A stretch of 37,807 nucleotides of DNA from positions 419,177 through 456,983 of the forward strand of contig WELA01006598.1 in NCBI GenBank assembly GCA_009602735.1, in the 5' to 3' direction. The first letter of the stretch is position 1; every line of letters begins with the position of its first letter. Source of the DNA: Mesotaenium endlicherianum (lineage: Eukaryota; Streptophyta; Zygnematophyceae; Zygnematales; Mesotaeniaceae). Below, piece by piece: positions 11,401 through 26,009 of the stretch. The notes under the pieces are model-generated. The model saw nothing but the letters and a program-made list of their open reading frames with translations. It did no database searches and was not told the origin of the DNA. Made by a program: the position numbers and the translations under genes.

Positions 11401-13345
11401 AGTCAGCGTCCGATTTTCGGGGGGAGCACTGAGCGGTGGCAGCGGGTTCCTGGCCTGGGGGGGCGGGGGGGCGGGGGTGCAGAGGATGGAGCTGCTGGTG
11501 CAGATGGAGCAGGCCTTCCAGACGCAGGCCCGCTACGCCAACGCCATGCACGCGGCCGTCGCCCACCGCGACTTCAACGAGTACACTCTCTCCTCTTTCT
11601 TCTCCTCCCCCTCGCCCCCCCCCGTCTCTCTCCCTCTCTTTCTCTCTATCTGGTTATCTACATGTGTGTGTGTGTGTGTGTGTGTGAATGTGTCCGTCAA
11701 TTAGCTGGGTCGTCTCAGGCTCTGGCTCAGGCTCAGCACGCCTCCGGGCACTTTCACGCGCACCGCGCAGCACTCACGAGCACAACTAGTGCGCCGAGTG
11801 GCATCCGCGTGGGTGCCCCCTGCTCACGATCACCAACATCACAATCATCATCATCATCGTCGTTGTCATGTCCACTGTCTCGTTCGCGGCAATGCGCGGC
11901 TGCAGGAACGACTACGAGATGCTGCTGGGTCTGGACCACGAGGGCAACCCCCGCGGAGGCCGGAGGGGCGCCGCTGCCAGCGTCATCAACCAGCTGCCCA
12001 CCAACGTCGTCACGGTCAGCCCGCCCCTCCTCCTCCCCCCCTCCCCCCCTCCNNNNNNNNNNNNNNNNNNNNNNNNNNNNNNNNNNNNNNNNNNNNNNNN
12101 NNNNNNNNNNNNNNNNNNNNNNNNNNNNNNNNNNNNNNNNNNNNNNNNNNNNNNNNNNNNNNNNNNNNNNNNNNNNNNNNNNNNNNNNNNNNNNNNNNNN
12201 NNNNNNNNNNNNNNNNNNNNNNNNNNNNNNNNNNNNNCCGCCCCCCTCCGCTCCCCCTTCCCCTTGGAAACCTCAGGCAGGCGCCATTTGCCGAGGGCGT
12301 CAATTTTTCAATGCAGTGTGACATAGGTACTGATTGATTTGATGGCATTGGGCTGTCACACAGTCGTGCTGTTGCTCTGTGCCGCAGCCGCTGTTTCCGC
12401 ACTTCATGCTGTGCTTGTGTGGTACTTTGCAACAGTCTTCAATGGTGTGGGGAATGCGACCGGTGTTCCTCGTCCGCGTGGACCCGTGCTCACATTCACG
12501 GGCCCTCTCATGGACCGTACCTTCCCGTGCCAGCTGTCACATGCGGCGGGTTTGGTGCGCCTCCGAGTAGGAGGCCCAGGGACGAGCCAAGAGCGGGAAG
12601 GCAGGGGATGCTGCTGCTGACTTGGGGACGGGCACGCATCCTCAGTCAGAGCTCAGGAGGGGAGCGTGCGAGCGCTCTTTTTCTGGCGTGTCCAGCCCCT
12701 CGTGACTCAGCTTTGCCATGTGGCGGGGGGGGCGTGCCCATGTGTGTTGTATCTGGAGTTGGCTTGTTTTCCCGGGCTTTGTTTGAACGTGACCTGTGGG
12801 ACAGTCTCGGTCTGCCTGAGACTTTTGCTGGTGTCCTTGCTTTTCTTGGACAGGCGGGCGTACATGTGTTGTACCCGTCTTAGTCCTTGCGTGTAGGGCA
12901 TGCCTGTGGGTGTCTTAAGCAAGTGGGCCGTCGAGGCGACCTCCCCTCATGACTCGTCTGCTTGTTTTCATGATTGATGCGCAGGCAAGCGACGACCACT
13001 CGGAACCTTGCTGCATCTGCCTCGACAATCCGTCGGAGGGGGAGACCCTCCGACGCTTGCCGTGTCTGCACCTCTACCACAAGAAGGTGAGCCGCGGCAG
13101 GCTTTATGGTTGATAACGGCGGCGCTCGTACCGGCGGCAAGCGGTGTTGTCTGCCTTGCTGTTTTGGAACAAGGCAGGGGGGTATTCATCAGAGTAGAAG
13201 TGAGTGTTCAAGAGAGTCTTAACGTGAATGTGCTGACTTGTTGTACTTGTTTGGATGCTGGCAGTGCATCGATGAGTGGCTGCAACGGCAAGCCCTGTGT
13301 CCCATTTGCAAGAGGAGTGTAATTACGACGGCTGACAACCATTGA
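5409..13345 (+). CDS. Large low-complexity RING-H2 E3 ubiquitin ligase (about 1565 residues, eight exons)
   Basis: Exons 5409-6658, 7177-9354, 9830-9973, 10149-10883, 11483-11580, 11906-12014, 12985-13086 and 13265-13345 join in phase if one base is missing in exon 2 near the N at 7732. The C terminus is a canonical C3H2C3 RING (Cys 1514, 1517, 1532; His 1534, 1537; Cys 1540, 1551, 1554), so it should pass ubiquitin from an E2 to a substrate. The block FNENDYEMLLGLD before the RING, formed exactly by the exon 5/6 junction, is typical of one plant RING family. The rest is Gln/Ala/Gly-rich. It has three LAxxLQE-like motifs: DEEELARAREAE, DERLARQLQED and SDAELAQRLQEEE. A basic stretch (RRASKRGRERATKEE, then RKRGRSHR across intron 1) looks like a nuclear signal. 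Exons 1-2 are least certain and could in principle be a separate gene. The exon 3 acceptor could also be at 9848. Confidence 0.75.
7067..7131. repeat. GT/GC dinucleotide microsatellite in RING intron 1
   Basis: An interrupted (GT)n tract passing into (CG)n, with Z-DNA-forming potential, inside intron 6659-7176. The same intron has a run of 12 G at 6952-6963. Confidence 0.9.
7732..7732. other. Ambiguous base (N) at a reading-frame break in RING exon 2
   Basis: A single N lies in a GGGAGGG-rich stretch. Before it the plausible coding frame is the one reading ASRLSPVHAAAHGELRVPQ; after it the frame reading AQEQGMWGDRQMDEEELARA. Adding one base restores a single frame across the exon and agrees with the phases of both flanking introns. 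This suggests a base-calling error, not a pseudogene. Confidence 0.7.
8013..8118 (+). repeat. CAG/CAA-rich coding tract (polyglutamine)
   Basis: Mixed CAG and CAA codons encode runs of up to seven Gln separated by short LAQEQG and LLQQE linkers in exon 2 of the RING gene. Similar CAG runs recur at about 8608-8637. Such tracts usually form coiled-coil-prone or phase-separating segments. Confidence 0.8.
8221..8268 (+). repeat. Coding hexanucleotide array (GGGGCA)7 + GGGGCT
   Basis: Seven perfect GGGGCA units plus one GGGGCT, in frame, encode eight Gly-Ala dipeptides in the RING protein. Eight GGGG runs separated by two bases form a strong quadruplex candidate on the coding strand and in the mRNA. 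Confidence 0.95.
9115..9142 (+). repeat. Coding hexanucleotide array (GGGGCT)3 + G10
   Basis: A second in-frame G-rich array in the same exon encodes further Gly-Ala and Gly residues and is also quadruplex-capable. A shorter GGGGCC cluster lies at about 10507-10519 in exon 4. Confidence 0.85.
11663..11686. repeat. (GT)n microsatellite in RING intron 5
   Basis: About 12 uninterrupted GT units follow a CT-rich stretch just after the exon 5 donor. Another GT/GC-rich stretch lies at about 10935-10986 in intron 4. Confidence 0.9.
12053..12237. other. Assembly gap (185 N) in RING intron 6
   Basis: The Ns are flanked by CCTCCCCCC-type sequence on both sides, so the missing DNA is probably a C-rich low-complexity tract. 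It falls between exons ending at 12014 and starting at 12985, so no known coding sequence is lost. A small exon inside the gap cannot be excluded, but phase agreement does not require one. Confidence 0.98.
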
Positions 13346-14966
13346 TGTGGGGAGCGTGGAGTATGTGTAGAAAGGACCCCGCCTGTAAATCTCTGCTCTA
13401 GATTCAAACCATGAACCTCAGGGTAGGGTTGGCCTGAGGCTTGGAGTTATATAAGTTCAACTATTTGCTTCTGAATAGTTCCTTCGAAGACCTTGTGGTC
13501 ACAGCTCGTCTGCGGTGGATGGGGATCCTCGCATTGCTTTTCTTGTTAGTGTCACGTTTACTCTATACTGATGAGGATGTAATTTGGAATTTGTAGTTTA
13601 TGAGGCGTGACTTGGTGGTTGCTAATGAGAACGCATTTTGAAAAAGTTGCGTTCTCAAGTTTGCATGTATGTGCTCACATTTGAAGCACATCTATCTATG
13701 TAGACTACTCGATGTGCATATTTGTGCTTACAGGCTTGTGCGTGATCCTTCTCGTTAAATGCTTCAGACGGCCTTGCTTATATATGGGGGCCACATAAAA
13801 TTGACCTTGGGGTTTTAATGACCTCTCAACTTAGGATATCAAAGGTGCATGTTAGAAAGAAGTGCTTAGTTGTCTCCAATTTGGAAAGGTCATCTGTCTT
13901 ACAATATGAACATTTCAATGTTTTATCTTTGAGCCTACTAAAGTTGCGGTATATTGGAGCTCTAAATGTCTGGTTGGCATTCTGTCGTCATTAGGAGCAG
14001 AAAACTCTTGGTGTACTTACATAAGGTTCAAATTCATTATTTGATTTGCACTATTAAAAAAACTGAGTGATATGAAGCGATTTTCGTCACTCTTGCTGTC
14101 ACAAAAGCAGAAAAGATTTTTGCATCCTCCTCACATTGTAACCACTGATACTCGTGCTTATGTATCGTATCTAAAAGTAAATTAAATTAAATTTGTGTCT
14201 ACCAGTCAGCACAAGAGCGTCAAAATTAGCAGGAAACTTTGCATGCATGCTACCCAATGCATTCGCATTGCTAAATGATTTTGTGCACCACTGCCTGCCT
14301 CAAGAGTGTGAGGTCCTGCTGCGAACATCTCATGTTGGAAAAGTAGCAGCTACTTTTTTGCGTACCACAAATTTGGAACCAGGTTATAAACGAACGTGAT
14401 CTTCCTCGTACCATTCATTTCTGCGAAAAGTAGTAGGTAGTCTTTATCCGATTGGGGGGGAAGTGTCAACGAGAACGTACCTTTTACTCGTTGCGCGTTG
14501 TACCATATAGCACATATGAGCAGCACTACAGCACTTCCTTATCGTACGCTTGCATGAAACGGAAATATCGAGATTTGACTTCTACAATTGACTTTGCTTC
14601 ATACTAATGAGAATGTATATGAGAACTTAGAAGCTGTGAGAAGCTGTCTCGTCAATCCTCCTTGCTTGTTAGCCATTTCAACTTGGCTACTCTTTTTTGA
14701 GGTCATTCGCTCGTTGCTTCGCTTCTTGCATGCTCCAACATTTGGTAGCGTATGGTATGGAAACGCTAATATCATCGGACACAAGCATTTGATTTATTGT
14801 GTGCCTGAGAAATCTTCATTGTTGCACAAATCTGCTATAACCACTCTCTTATGCGGCTCAATCTCAAAGAACCCATCTTCCTCGACCAGAAGGAGCGGCA
14901 TTGGGGGCCCTCACTACTGCTTCATCTAGAACCGTGTAATGTGAGTCGTGAGGAGCAGCTGTAAGG
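13346..14966. other. Intergenic: RING 3' UTR and transporter promoter
   Basis: About 1.6 kb of AT-richer DNA with no convincing exon. It should hold the RING 3' UTR, and the 5' UTR of the transporter at its right end. The open frames 14193-14399 and 14588-14929 have no recognisable motif and start without good context, so I do not call them genes. Confidence 0.6.
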
Positions 14967-19522
<4,556 letters not shown>

Positions 19523-21582
19523 CCAATTTTACTTTACAACACATGAAGTCGTATACTTTTGTGCTTTTCTGATTCTTGACATGAAGAATGCAAGATACAC
19601 TTGTTGATTGTGTATTAAGCTTGTCTTTTGTATCAGTTGAGTACTCTATCTGTTTGCAAGAAGCTGCTTGCTGTGAAATCTCATCCCTCTTTCTGCAGGA
19701 AATAATTTGGCTCGTGACTGTCATATATAAGGTCCGATCGCATGAAAAGGGGATGCTACAGCATGCTCAAATTTTCGAAGCGTAATTTCTTTTGTTTTTA
19801 GAAAGTCTTTGAACGACTTGCATGATGTCGCTGATTGTTTGGAGTCACTGTCAGCACCGCTGTCGAACAATGTCCGTGAAATGTTAGCAACCGGGCCTTG
19901 ATCACCGTCTTTTTCACGGCGCATTCTCACGGCCACTGACCAGTTACGAATGATCGTGAAAGCTGGAGAAAAAGCGTGAGACTCGAGAGCAGGTGAGAGT
20001 GGGTGAGCCATGCAGTGACGCCATGCAGTGCCATGTGGAGTGGCCTAATTTAGTGCAGTCAAGTCATGTCACACAGCTTGTAGCCACGTGCATTTTGGTG
20101 GCCAACAGCTGAGGTTGGCGGAAGGCGCGTGTGAAAGCCTGAAGCCCCTGGTGATCCCAGTCCACCGACTCCTACATACAGAGTCCGCTTTCCAGACTCC
20201 AATTGAACTCAAGCCCAGCTTTGGCCCAGCACAGCCCAGCTTGCATATGTATGAGTCTCCTTGAATTCGGTTTGCATCAGGTTGCTGAAATGCTCGATAT
20301 ATTTCTCACCTTGTTTTGAAGATAATCTTAGCATGTTAGGCTGGTGGCATGCAACTGCCGACACCAGAGAACTCTGCTGTCATCCTTCCCTGGATAGGAG
20401 CTGATATTCTACTCCACGACGTATTTTCATGACTGTGGATCTTCACGCATGGTCGTCGAGTTCATTAATGACTCAGTGAGTGAGAGGAATGTGGCGCGGG
20501 TGTAATTCTTCTTGGCTGCCACTGAAAAGTGCAAGTGATTTTGCATGTTCATCCGCTTTCTGTTGGCCTGCTTGACTATTTTTTGGTTGAACATGGTATG
20601 AACAGAGGAAGTGAGGTTCTTCTGTTTCAGAAATATGACCGCTTCATGTCCTTAGGCGAAAAATGTCATATTAGGACGTGTGGTACATTTTAGGGTACTG
20701 CGACCAATTTGAGTCAAAGTGAGGGCTTCCGTGAGCGACCCACCTTTGATTCTTATTTTTTTCTCTGACATCCAACCTTTTGGAAAGTTTTCGTTTGTTC
20801 GTATGAAAGATGTCTCGTGCGTACCAAGGATAACTGAGTAGGTCTTGGAATCCTGCTAGCATTCGACTTCTATTTGCTAGTTATGGTTGTTGTCTTTAAG
20901 GTGGCTCTGTGGGTGCAACTTTTAAGTGGCAGGTAGCCATGTACACACTATACATCGTATTATATGCACTCATGCACGTACGGGACCTATATATTCCTCC
21001 TGAGTTGCGAGAGGCATTCCTTGACTGGATCCTATTTGAGGTGAAATCACTAGCAGGAGCTGATTGAGCAAGAATTTGATGTCATCCTCGCTTGCTCCAC
21101 GAGGAGGCACTGTTTTTAACTCATTGTGAGTCACTGTACTTCGATAGATATAAGATCCTTACAAAGATTGGCATACATGAATAAAGTCTGTCCTGGGCAT
21201 ACCTGGGTAGGTGCAACTGGTGCGTGACCTCTCATCTTGCCTCCCTTGTTTTTTCTTGCAGGCGTTCTTGCAGGGGTATCTGCAGCGCCACTTTTGCACG
21301 GCAATGAAGCATCTGTGTAGCGCCTGTCTGCCCGTTTCATCTGGCATGCAATCGCCGTGAAAGTCATGAGTGCTCTCAACAACAGCACATTTTTACAGCA
21401 CCAGCAGCAGCTGAGGCCAGGGGTTGGCGACAGCAGCACTTGGGGTTAGCAGCAGCAGCTGCTATTCCGCAGCCGGGCTGGGCGCGTTCACACATAGGCC
21501 ATAGTAGAACTGGATCTGGATCTGGTTTCCAAACCCTAGACCGTGACTCCCCAGCTATAAGGGAGGCGCTGGGGTCAGAGGG
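19523..21582. other. Intergenic: transporter 3' UTR and F-box gene promoter
   Basis: About 2.1 kb with no exon I can support. Near 20213-20255 there is a short imperfect repeat of GCCCAGC. A CTATAAGG element lies about 28 bases before the F-box start codon, which is close for a TATA box unless the 5' UTR is very short or translation starts downstream. Confidence 0.55.
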
Positions 21583-24256
21583 ATGTGGGGCTCACCGGGA
21601 GCTCTCGGGATCCTGAAGTCGATTGAAGCCGACAAGCGACGGCGGAAGAACAACAGGGTGCCACCTGGCCCCGCCCCTGCCTCGGCTGCGTCCCGTCGAT
21701 CTGGCCTCAACAGCAGATATGGGGCATTTGCGGTGGGCATGCAGCTGCAGCTGCGCGATGCCTCTCCTCCTCCTCCTGCACGTGAGGAACGGGGAGCTGG
21801 CAGCAGCAGGAACAGCACCACCACCACAAGCAGCAGCAGCAGCAGCGGCGGCGGCGGCGGCAGCTGTAGTGTGTGTGAGCACTGTTCTGATTGTGGCTCT
21901 AGCTGCAGCAGCAGGAGCAGCACGCCCTCCAGCAGCATCGGCAGTGCTCGGGGGGACGGCGACAATCACGTCAGAGGGTTGCCAGGTGGCACTGCTGGAG
22001 GATCCCAAGGCGGGGCTGGGCCGATCTCCGGGGGCGTAGGCGGGGGGAACATGATATCGTGCACCTGCTGTTGTGGCGCCACTGCTAGCAGCGGCTGCAG
22101 CACAGCAGACGGTGCAAGCGAGAGGCAGCGGCAGCACAGGGCCTCGTGTACCGCTTCTCATCGCCCTCCGCCAAGGAGGGGTGCCGCTCCTGCTCCTGCT
22201 GCTGCGGCGCGTGCGGCAGTGCCTGGGGATGACAGAAGTGCCAGAGGGGCCTCCCTGATTGGCTCCTGCCTGCAGGGCGTGGCGGCGCTCTGCCAGCTGT
22301 TCCTGAGCAGCCTGGGTGTGAACAGGCCCCCCAGGGCATCGCTGGCGGACGTGCCGGAGGCGTGCGTGGCCGCCGTGCTGTCCTTCATGACCCCGCGGGA
22401 CGTCGGCCGCCTCACCTGTGTGAACAGGACCTGGGCGGCAGCCGCCGCCTCCAGCCTGGTGTGGGAGGGCAAGCTGCCCGAGAGCTACAGGCGCCTCTGC
22501 CAGCTGTCGCACCCCGGGAGGGCCTGCCAGGCGAGGAGGTGTGTGGAGCGGCTGTGCAAGAAGGGCGTGTTTGTCGAGAGCAGCCGCCGGCAGCAGATGC
22601 TGGCCATGAACGCGGCCACGGGGGCCATCCGCGTGTGCTTCTCGGTGGAGCAAGCGTCTGAGCGCCGCTGGCTGGGGCCGCCCCACGAGCCCACGGTGAT
22701 CCAGATGGCGAAACGGGTGCCGGGGGCGCTGTTCGAGCGAGCGGTCCACTTCCAGCCGCTCAGCTCGCTGCTCTCCGTGCTCTACAACTACTGGTTCCTC
22801 CTGGGGAGCCGCGTGCGCTGCGAGCTGCCACCTGGCAGGTACTCAGTGTGCTGGCGCCTGGCGAGGGACCGGGAGCAGCCGCAGGCAGGGGGACCTGCGG
22901 CGGCGGCAGCGGCGGCCGCCTGCAGCAGCAACCCCTTCAAGGGCGTCTTCAAGTGGTCCCAGGAGCCCGCTGAGTGCTACGTGGCGCTGCGCGGGAGCTT
23001 GGCCGTCATGTTTGCCGTCGACGTGTCGGATGCTGCCACCGCCCAGGTGCCGCGCTGGTCTGAGGTGAGTCGTTGGCCTGGGAGGCCTTCCCTCGCCCTT
23101 TCTCTTCCTCTGGCGTCTTTCCAGAGCTCTTGCACTTGCGCTCGCGCTCACGTGCCTCTCTCTTTGTGTGTCCATAGGTGTGCTCCTGCGTCCGCGTGCT
23201 TGCTTGCTTGCTGACGAGCTCTGCCTTTCTTGCCGCGTGCCTTCCGGCAACTGCCGTGTGTTCACATGCAAATGAGAACTCTTGTGCATGTTCTTTGGCA
23301 CCCTTGTGGTTGACATGCGTGTGCACTAAGTCTTAGCCCCCTCCAGGAAAGAGAAGGGGTCTTGAAAGACTTTTTGGCGTGTTTGCTTGCTTGAACATGC
23401 CGATTGGGCACAAATTTCCAAGAGATGTCCTACTTTGGTTGAGTGAAGGCTTCGCTCCCAAAAGCTCCCGGTGGTGCACTTGGAAAGCTGTGCACGTCAC
23501 TGCAACAGCGATTGTGCTCGCTGCCCAAAAAACTAGGCTAGACAAATGTCGTGGAGACCATATCGGGTTGTCAACGAGTGGCGGAGTCAATTTCCTGAGG
23601 TGCAAAGTTGCGGAGCTGAGGCGGGAAAGTGTGTCCCTTGAGGTCGGGGATATGTGGGGGGGACACTGTGAGGGGCCGTCGCCAGCTGTCGCCCGCTTGT
23701 TTATGCATGTGCCTGTGAGAAGCATGTAAGGAGGAGTACCAGTCCTGCTGGAGGTGTCACTTTTGACACTTGGTATGAATGCTGTCGCGTGTCGCGTAGT
23801 GCCAGGTCCTCTCCTCTCCAGTCTCCCTGTGGTGCGTCTTTAGATGGACAAGTGGCCTGCATTCCTCTCCCAATGTTCGTGAAGGGGCTAAAACCGTTGG
23901 AGAACTTGAAATATTGTATAATAGCTCTTCCCACGACTTGCTTCTTGGCGGGCACATGACCGCCTGAGCGTCACCTTCCAATAGTCCACTATTCCAAAAC
24001 GCTCACGACACTTGGTATTCCGCTGGTTGCATTGCGGTGGGGGTGGGGGCGAGATGTACGGCAGGTGAAAGCAGCAGATGTGGTGGTGGAGCCCTGGGAG
24101 GAGGAGGACAGCGGCGGCGGCGAGGGGGGCGAGCGGCACCGCAGCCCTCACGAGCTCTGCCCGCTCGACCTCATAGCCAACCTGCGGCTGACAACCGTCC
24201 ACTGGAGGAGCGGCCTCTACGTCGATTCCATCGTGCTGCAGCACCACAAGCCGTGA
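21583..24256 (+). CDS. F-box/PP2-domain protein (SCF substrate receptor with phloem-protein-2-type lectin domain)
   Basis: Two exons (21583-23064 and 24065-24256) join in phase into 557 residues. The F-box covers about 254-299 (LADVPEACVAAVLSFMTPRDVGRLTCVNRTW...SSLVWEGKLP) and should bind the SKP1 subunit of an SCF ubiquitin ligase. The PP2 domain follows from about 342. It is marked by MNAATGA, YNYWFLLG, CELPPGRYSVCWRL, a DVVVE strand after the splice junction, and the terminal HWRSGLYVDSIVL. In plant relatives this domain is a carbohydrate-binding (Nictaba-like) fold, so the substrate may be a glycoprotein (inference). The first 245 residues are Ser/Gly/Ala-rich with odd cysteine-rich patches (CSVCEHCSDCGSSC, CTCCC). 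Relatives start about 20-30 residues before the F-box, so the true start may be downstream of 21583. The PP2 part carries an Ala-rich insertion. Confidence 0.86.
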
Positions 24257-25438
24257 GGCGGAATGGCGTTACGAATGCATCAGAGGGGCGCGGCGCTTAC
24301 AGCAGGCGTGCTTATGTCATGGCTCTGCGGCTTGAGCTGAGCCCAACAGTGCACGAGAAAGAGATCAGCCGCAGGGCATGAGGGGCATCTGCTTGGTTAG
24401 GCTTCTTGTAGTGTAGGACATGGGCAGGTGCGGTGCAGCTAGCTGCCCAGCAGCAGGCGGCAGGCTGCACTGTGTACAGTTCATGTGCGGAAGGTGGGCC
24501 GGTTGAAGCTAGGTGCAGAACCATTGTACATAATTATTTTCATATAGAAGGCCATGTGCATACAACTAGTCATTGTAAAATAAAAACTCTCTTTGCTCTT
24601 GCTTAAGCTTACGTTACGTCACGAGACCAACGTGACAGTTTTTCTTTGGAGTAGCTATGTATTTCATTCATTTTAGATACACACACGGGAAGTAATTCCA
24701 TGATTTGGCTGGCTGCTCTCACGCGCGTGATGTGCAAAACGTTACAACTGAAATTGACTTTTGAAGAAGTCATCTGTGAGCAATAAGTACTCCCACAGCT
24801 TTCCTTCATAGCTCTTTAACAATCAGCTGTCGGCTTAAAAGCATGCAACAGAATGAATCGGTATGCTGGGGGTTTACTCCGAGCTGAAGCTTTTAGTTAA
24901 TTTGGTGCATGTCCACCAGATACCAAGTTTGATTATGCAACCCATATGCATGCCAGTCCGTTGCACTGAAACAGACGAACTTACAATGGCCTTATAGTAC
25001 AGCTCCTCATATTTGTCGCCGGCATTAACGGTTGCACACAACAGACAAATGAATAGGTATATCGCATCAAAACTCAGAAAATAATGATGCAATTATTAGT
25101 TCCTGAATGACTATAATATAAACTAGAACCCTTTGCAGCAACGGTTGTGCTACAAATGGTGTAATTCAGAAGAAAATTTGGCAAGCCACTGAACTTTCAA
25201 CTCCAACTGACTGACAACAAGCCTTTTGGGGCGGCCCCCTTGTCTACAACTAGAGTTACTCAATGGTAGGCACTGCAAGCTGGATTTAACAGATTCAAAG
25301 ATCCAACATTCCTCGCCGTTATTGTACAAGTCCTGGTCCTCTCCTACGCTATTATCTACAGCAATATTACAGTCATTTGCAAGCCCAGACCAAATAACAC
25401 CAAGGGCGGGTTGTGCACGATGCAGTGAAAGGAGTGCC
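24257..25438. other. Convergent intergenic region (3' UTRs of F-box and Lin0512 genes)
   Basis: About 1.2 kb lies between the stop codons of two convergent genes. An AATAAA at 24579-24584 suits the F-box transcript. Short open frames here show no recognisable protein. Confidence 0.6.
24579..24584 (+). terminator. Candidate polyadenylation signal AATAAA of the F-box gene
   Basis: A canonical hexamer 323 bases after the stop codon, preceded by TGTAA and followed by a CT-rich stretch. The assignment is by position only. Confidence 0.45.
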
Positions 25439-25969
25439 TTAGTAGCCCACATAGACAGCAGCATTCACGACGTAGCAGTCGTCGTTCTTGTCGCCCATGG
25501 CCTCCAGTGCAACGCCGCTGGAGCAGATGAGCCCGCCATCCACAACGCTCACGCCCACTATGTCCCCACTGCAGAGCAACTCATGATGGCCCACACTCGC
25601 GTAACTATGTCATCAAACATGCACGGCATAGATGGACCAAGTGCACTGTAGATGTGTAATTCAAAATACTTAGCACATACACTTTCTTCTACATGTATGC
25701 AATGAAGAAAACCGTGGTGTAGGAGATGGAGCCAAAGATGTCCTCATCCCCAACAAGAAGATTATCCGGGCAGAGCCAAAACCCCTCTCAGTCCCCTTCG
25801 CCCCAACAAGCAGGTTGAACTCGCCTCAGTGCCGAAAATACACATACATACAGCAAGTGGGGCATGGCCAGCAATGCCGTGTCTGAGCAGACCCCTCCCT
25901 TAGGCAATGTGATGACGTGCAAGTGCAGAATGCAGGCATGCACAAACCAGCAAGAGTGCCGCATTGCTT

Positions 25970-26009
<40 letters not shown>

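Noticed and set aside
13390..13420. Possible tRNA B-box-like sequence (minus strand GGTTTGAATC)
   Set aside because: No matching A box, acceptor stem or cloverleaf could be found around it.
14588..14929. 113-codon plus-strand open frame before the transporter
   Set aside because: It begins at a non-ATG codon, has no motif, and lies in the presumed promoter or 5' UTR.
21592..22749. 385-codon minus-strand open frame opposite the F-box exon
   Set aside because: It is a shadow of the GC-rich plus-strand exon; the F-box and PP2 motifs are on the plus strand.
25690..25790. Short minus-strand reading GDEDIFGSISYTTVFF in Lin0512 intron 3
   Set aside because: It looks protein-like but is only about 32 codons between stops, and exons 3 and 4 already join perfectly without it.
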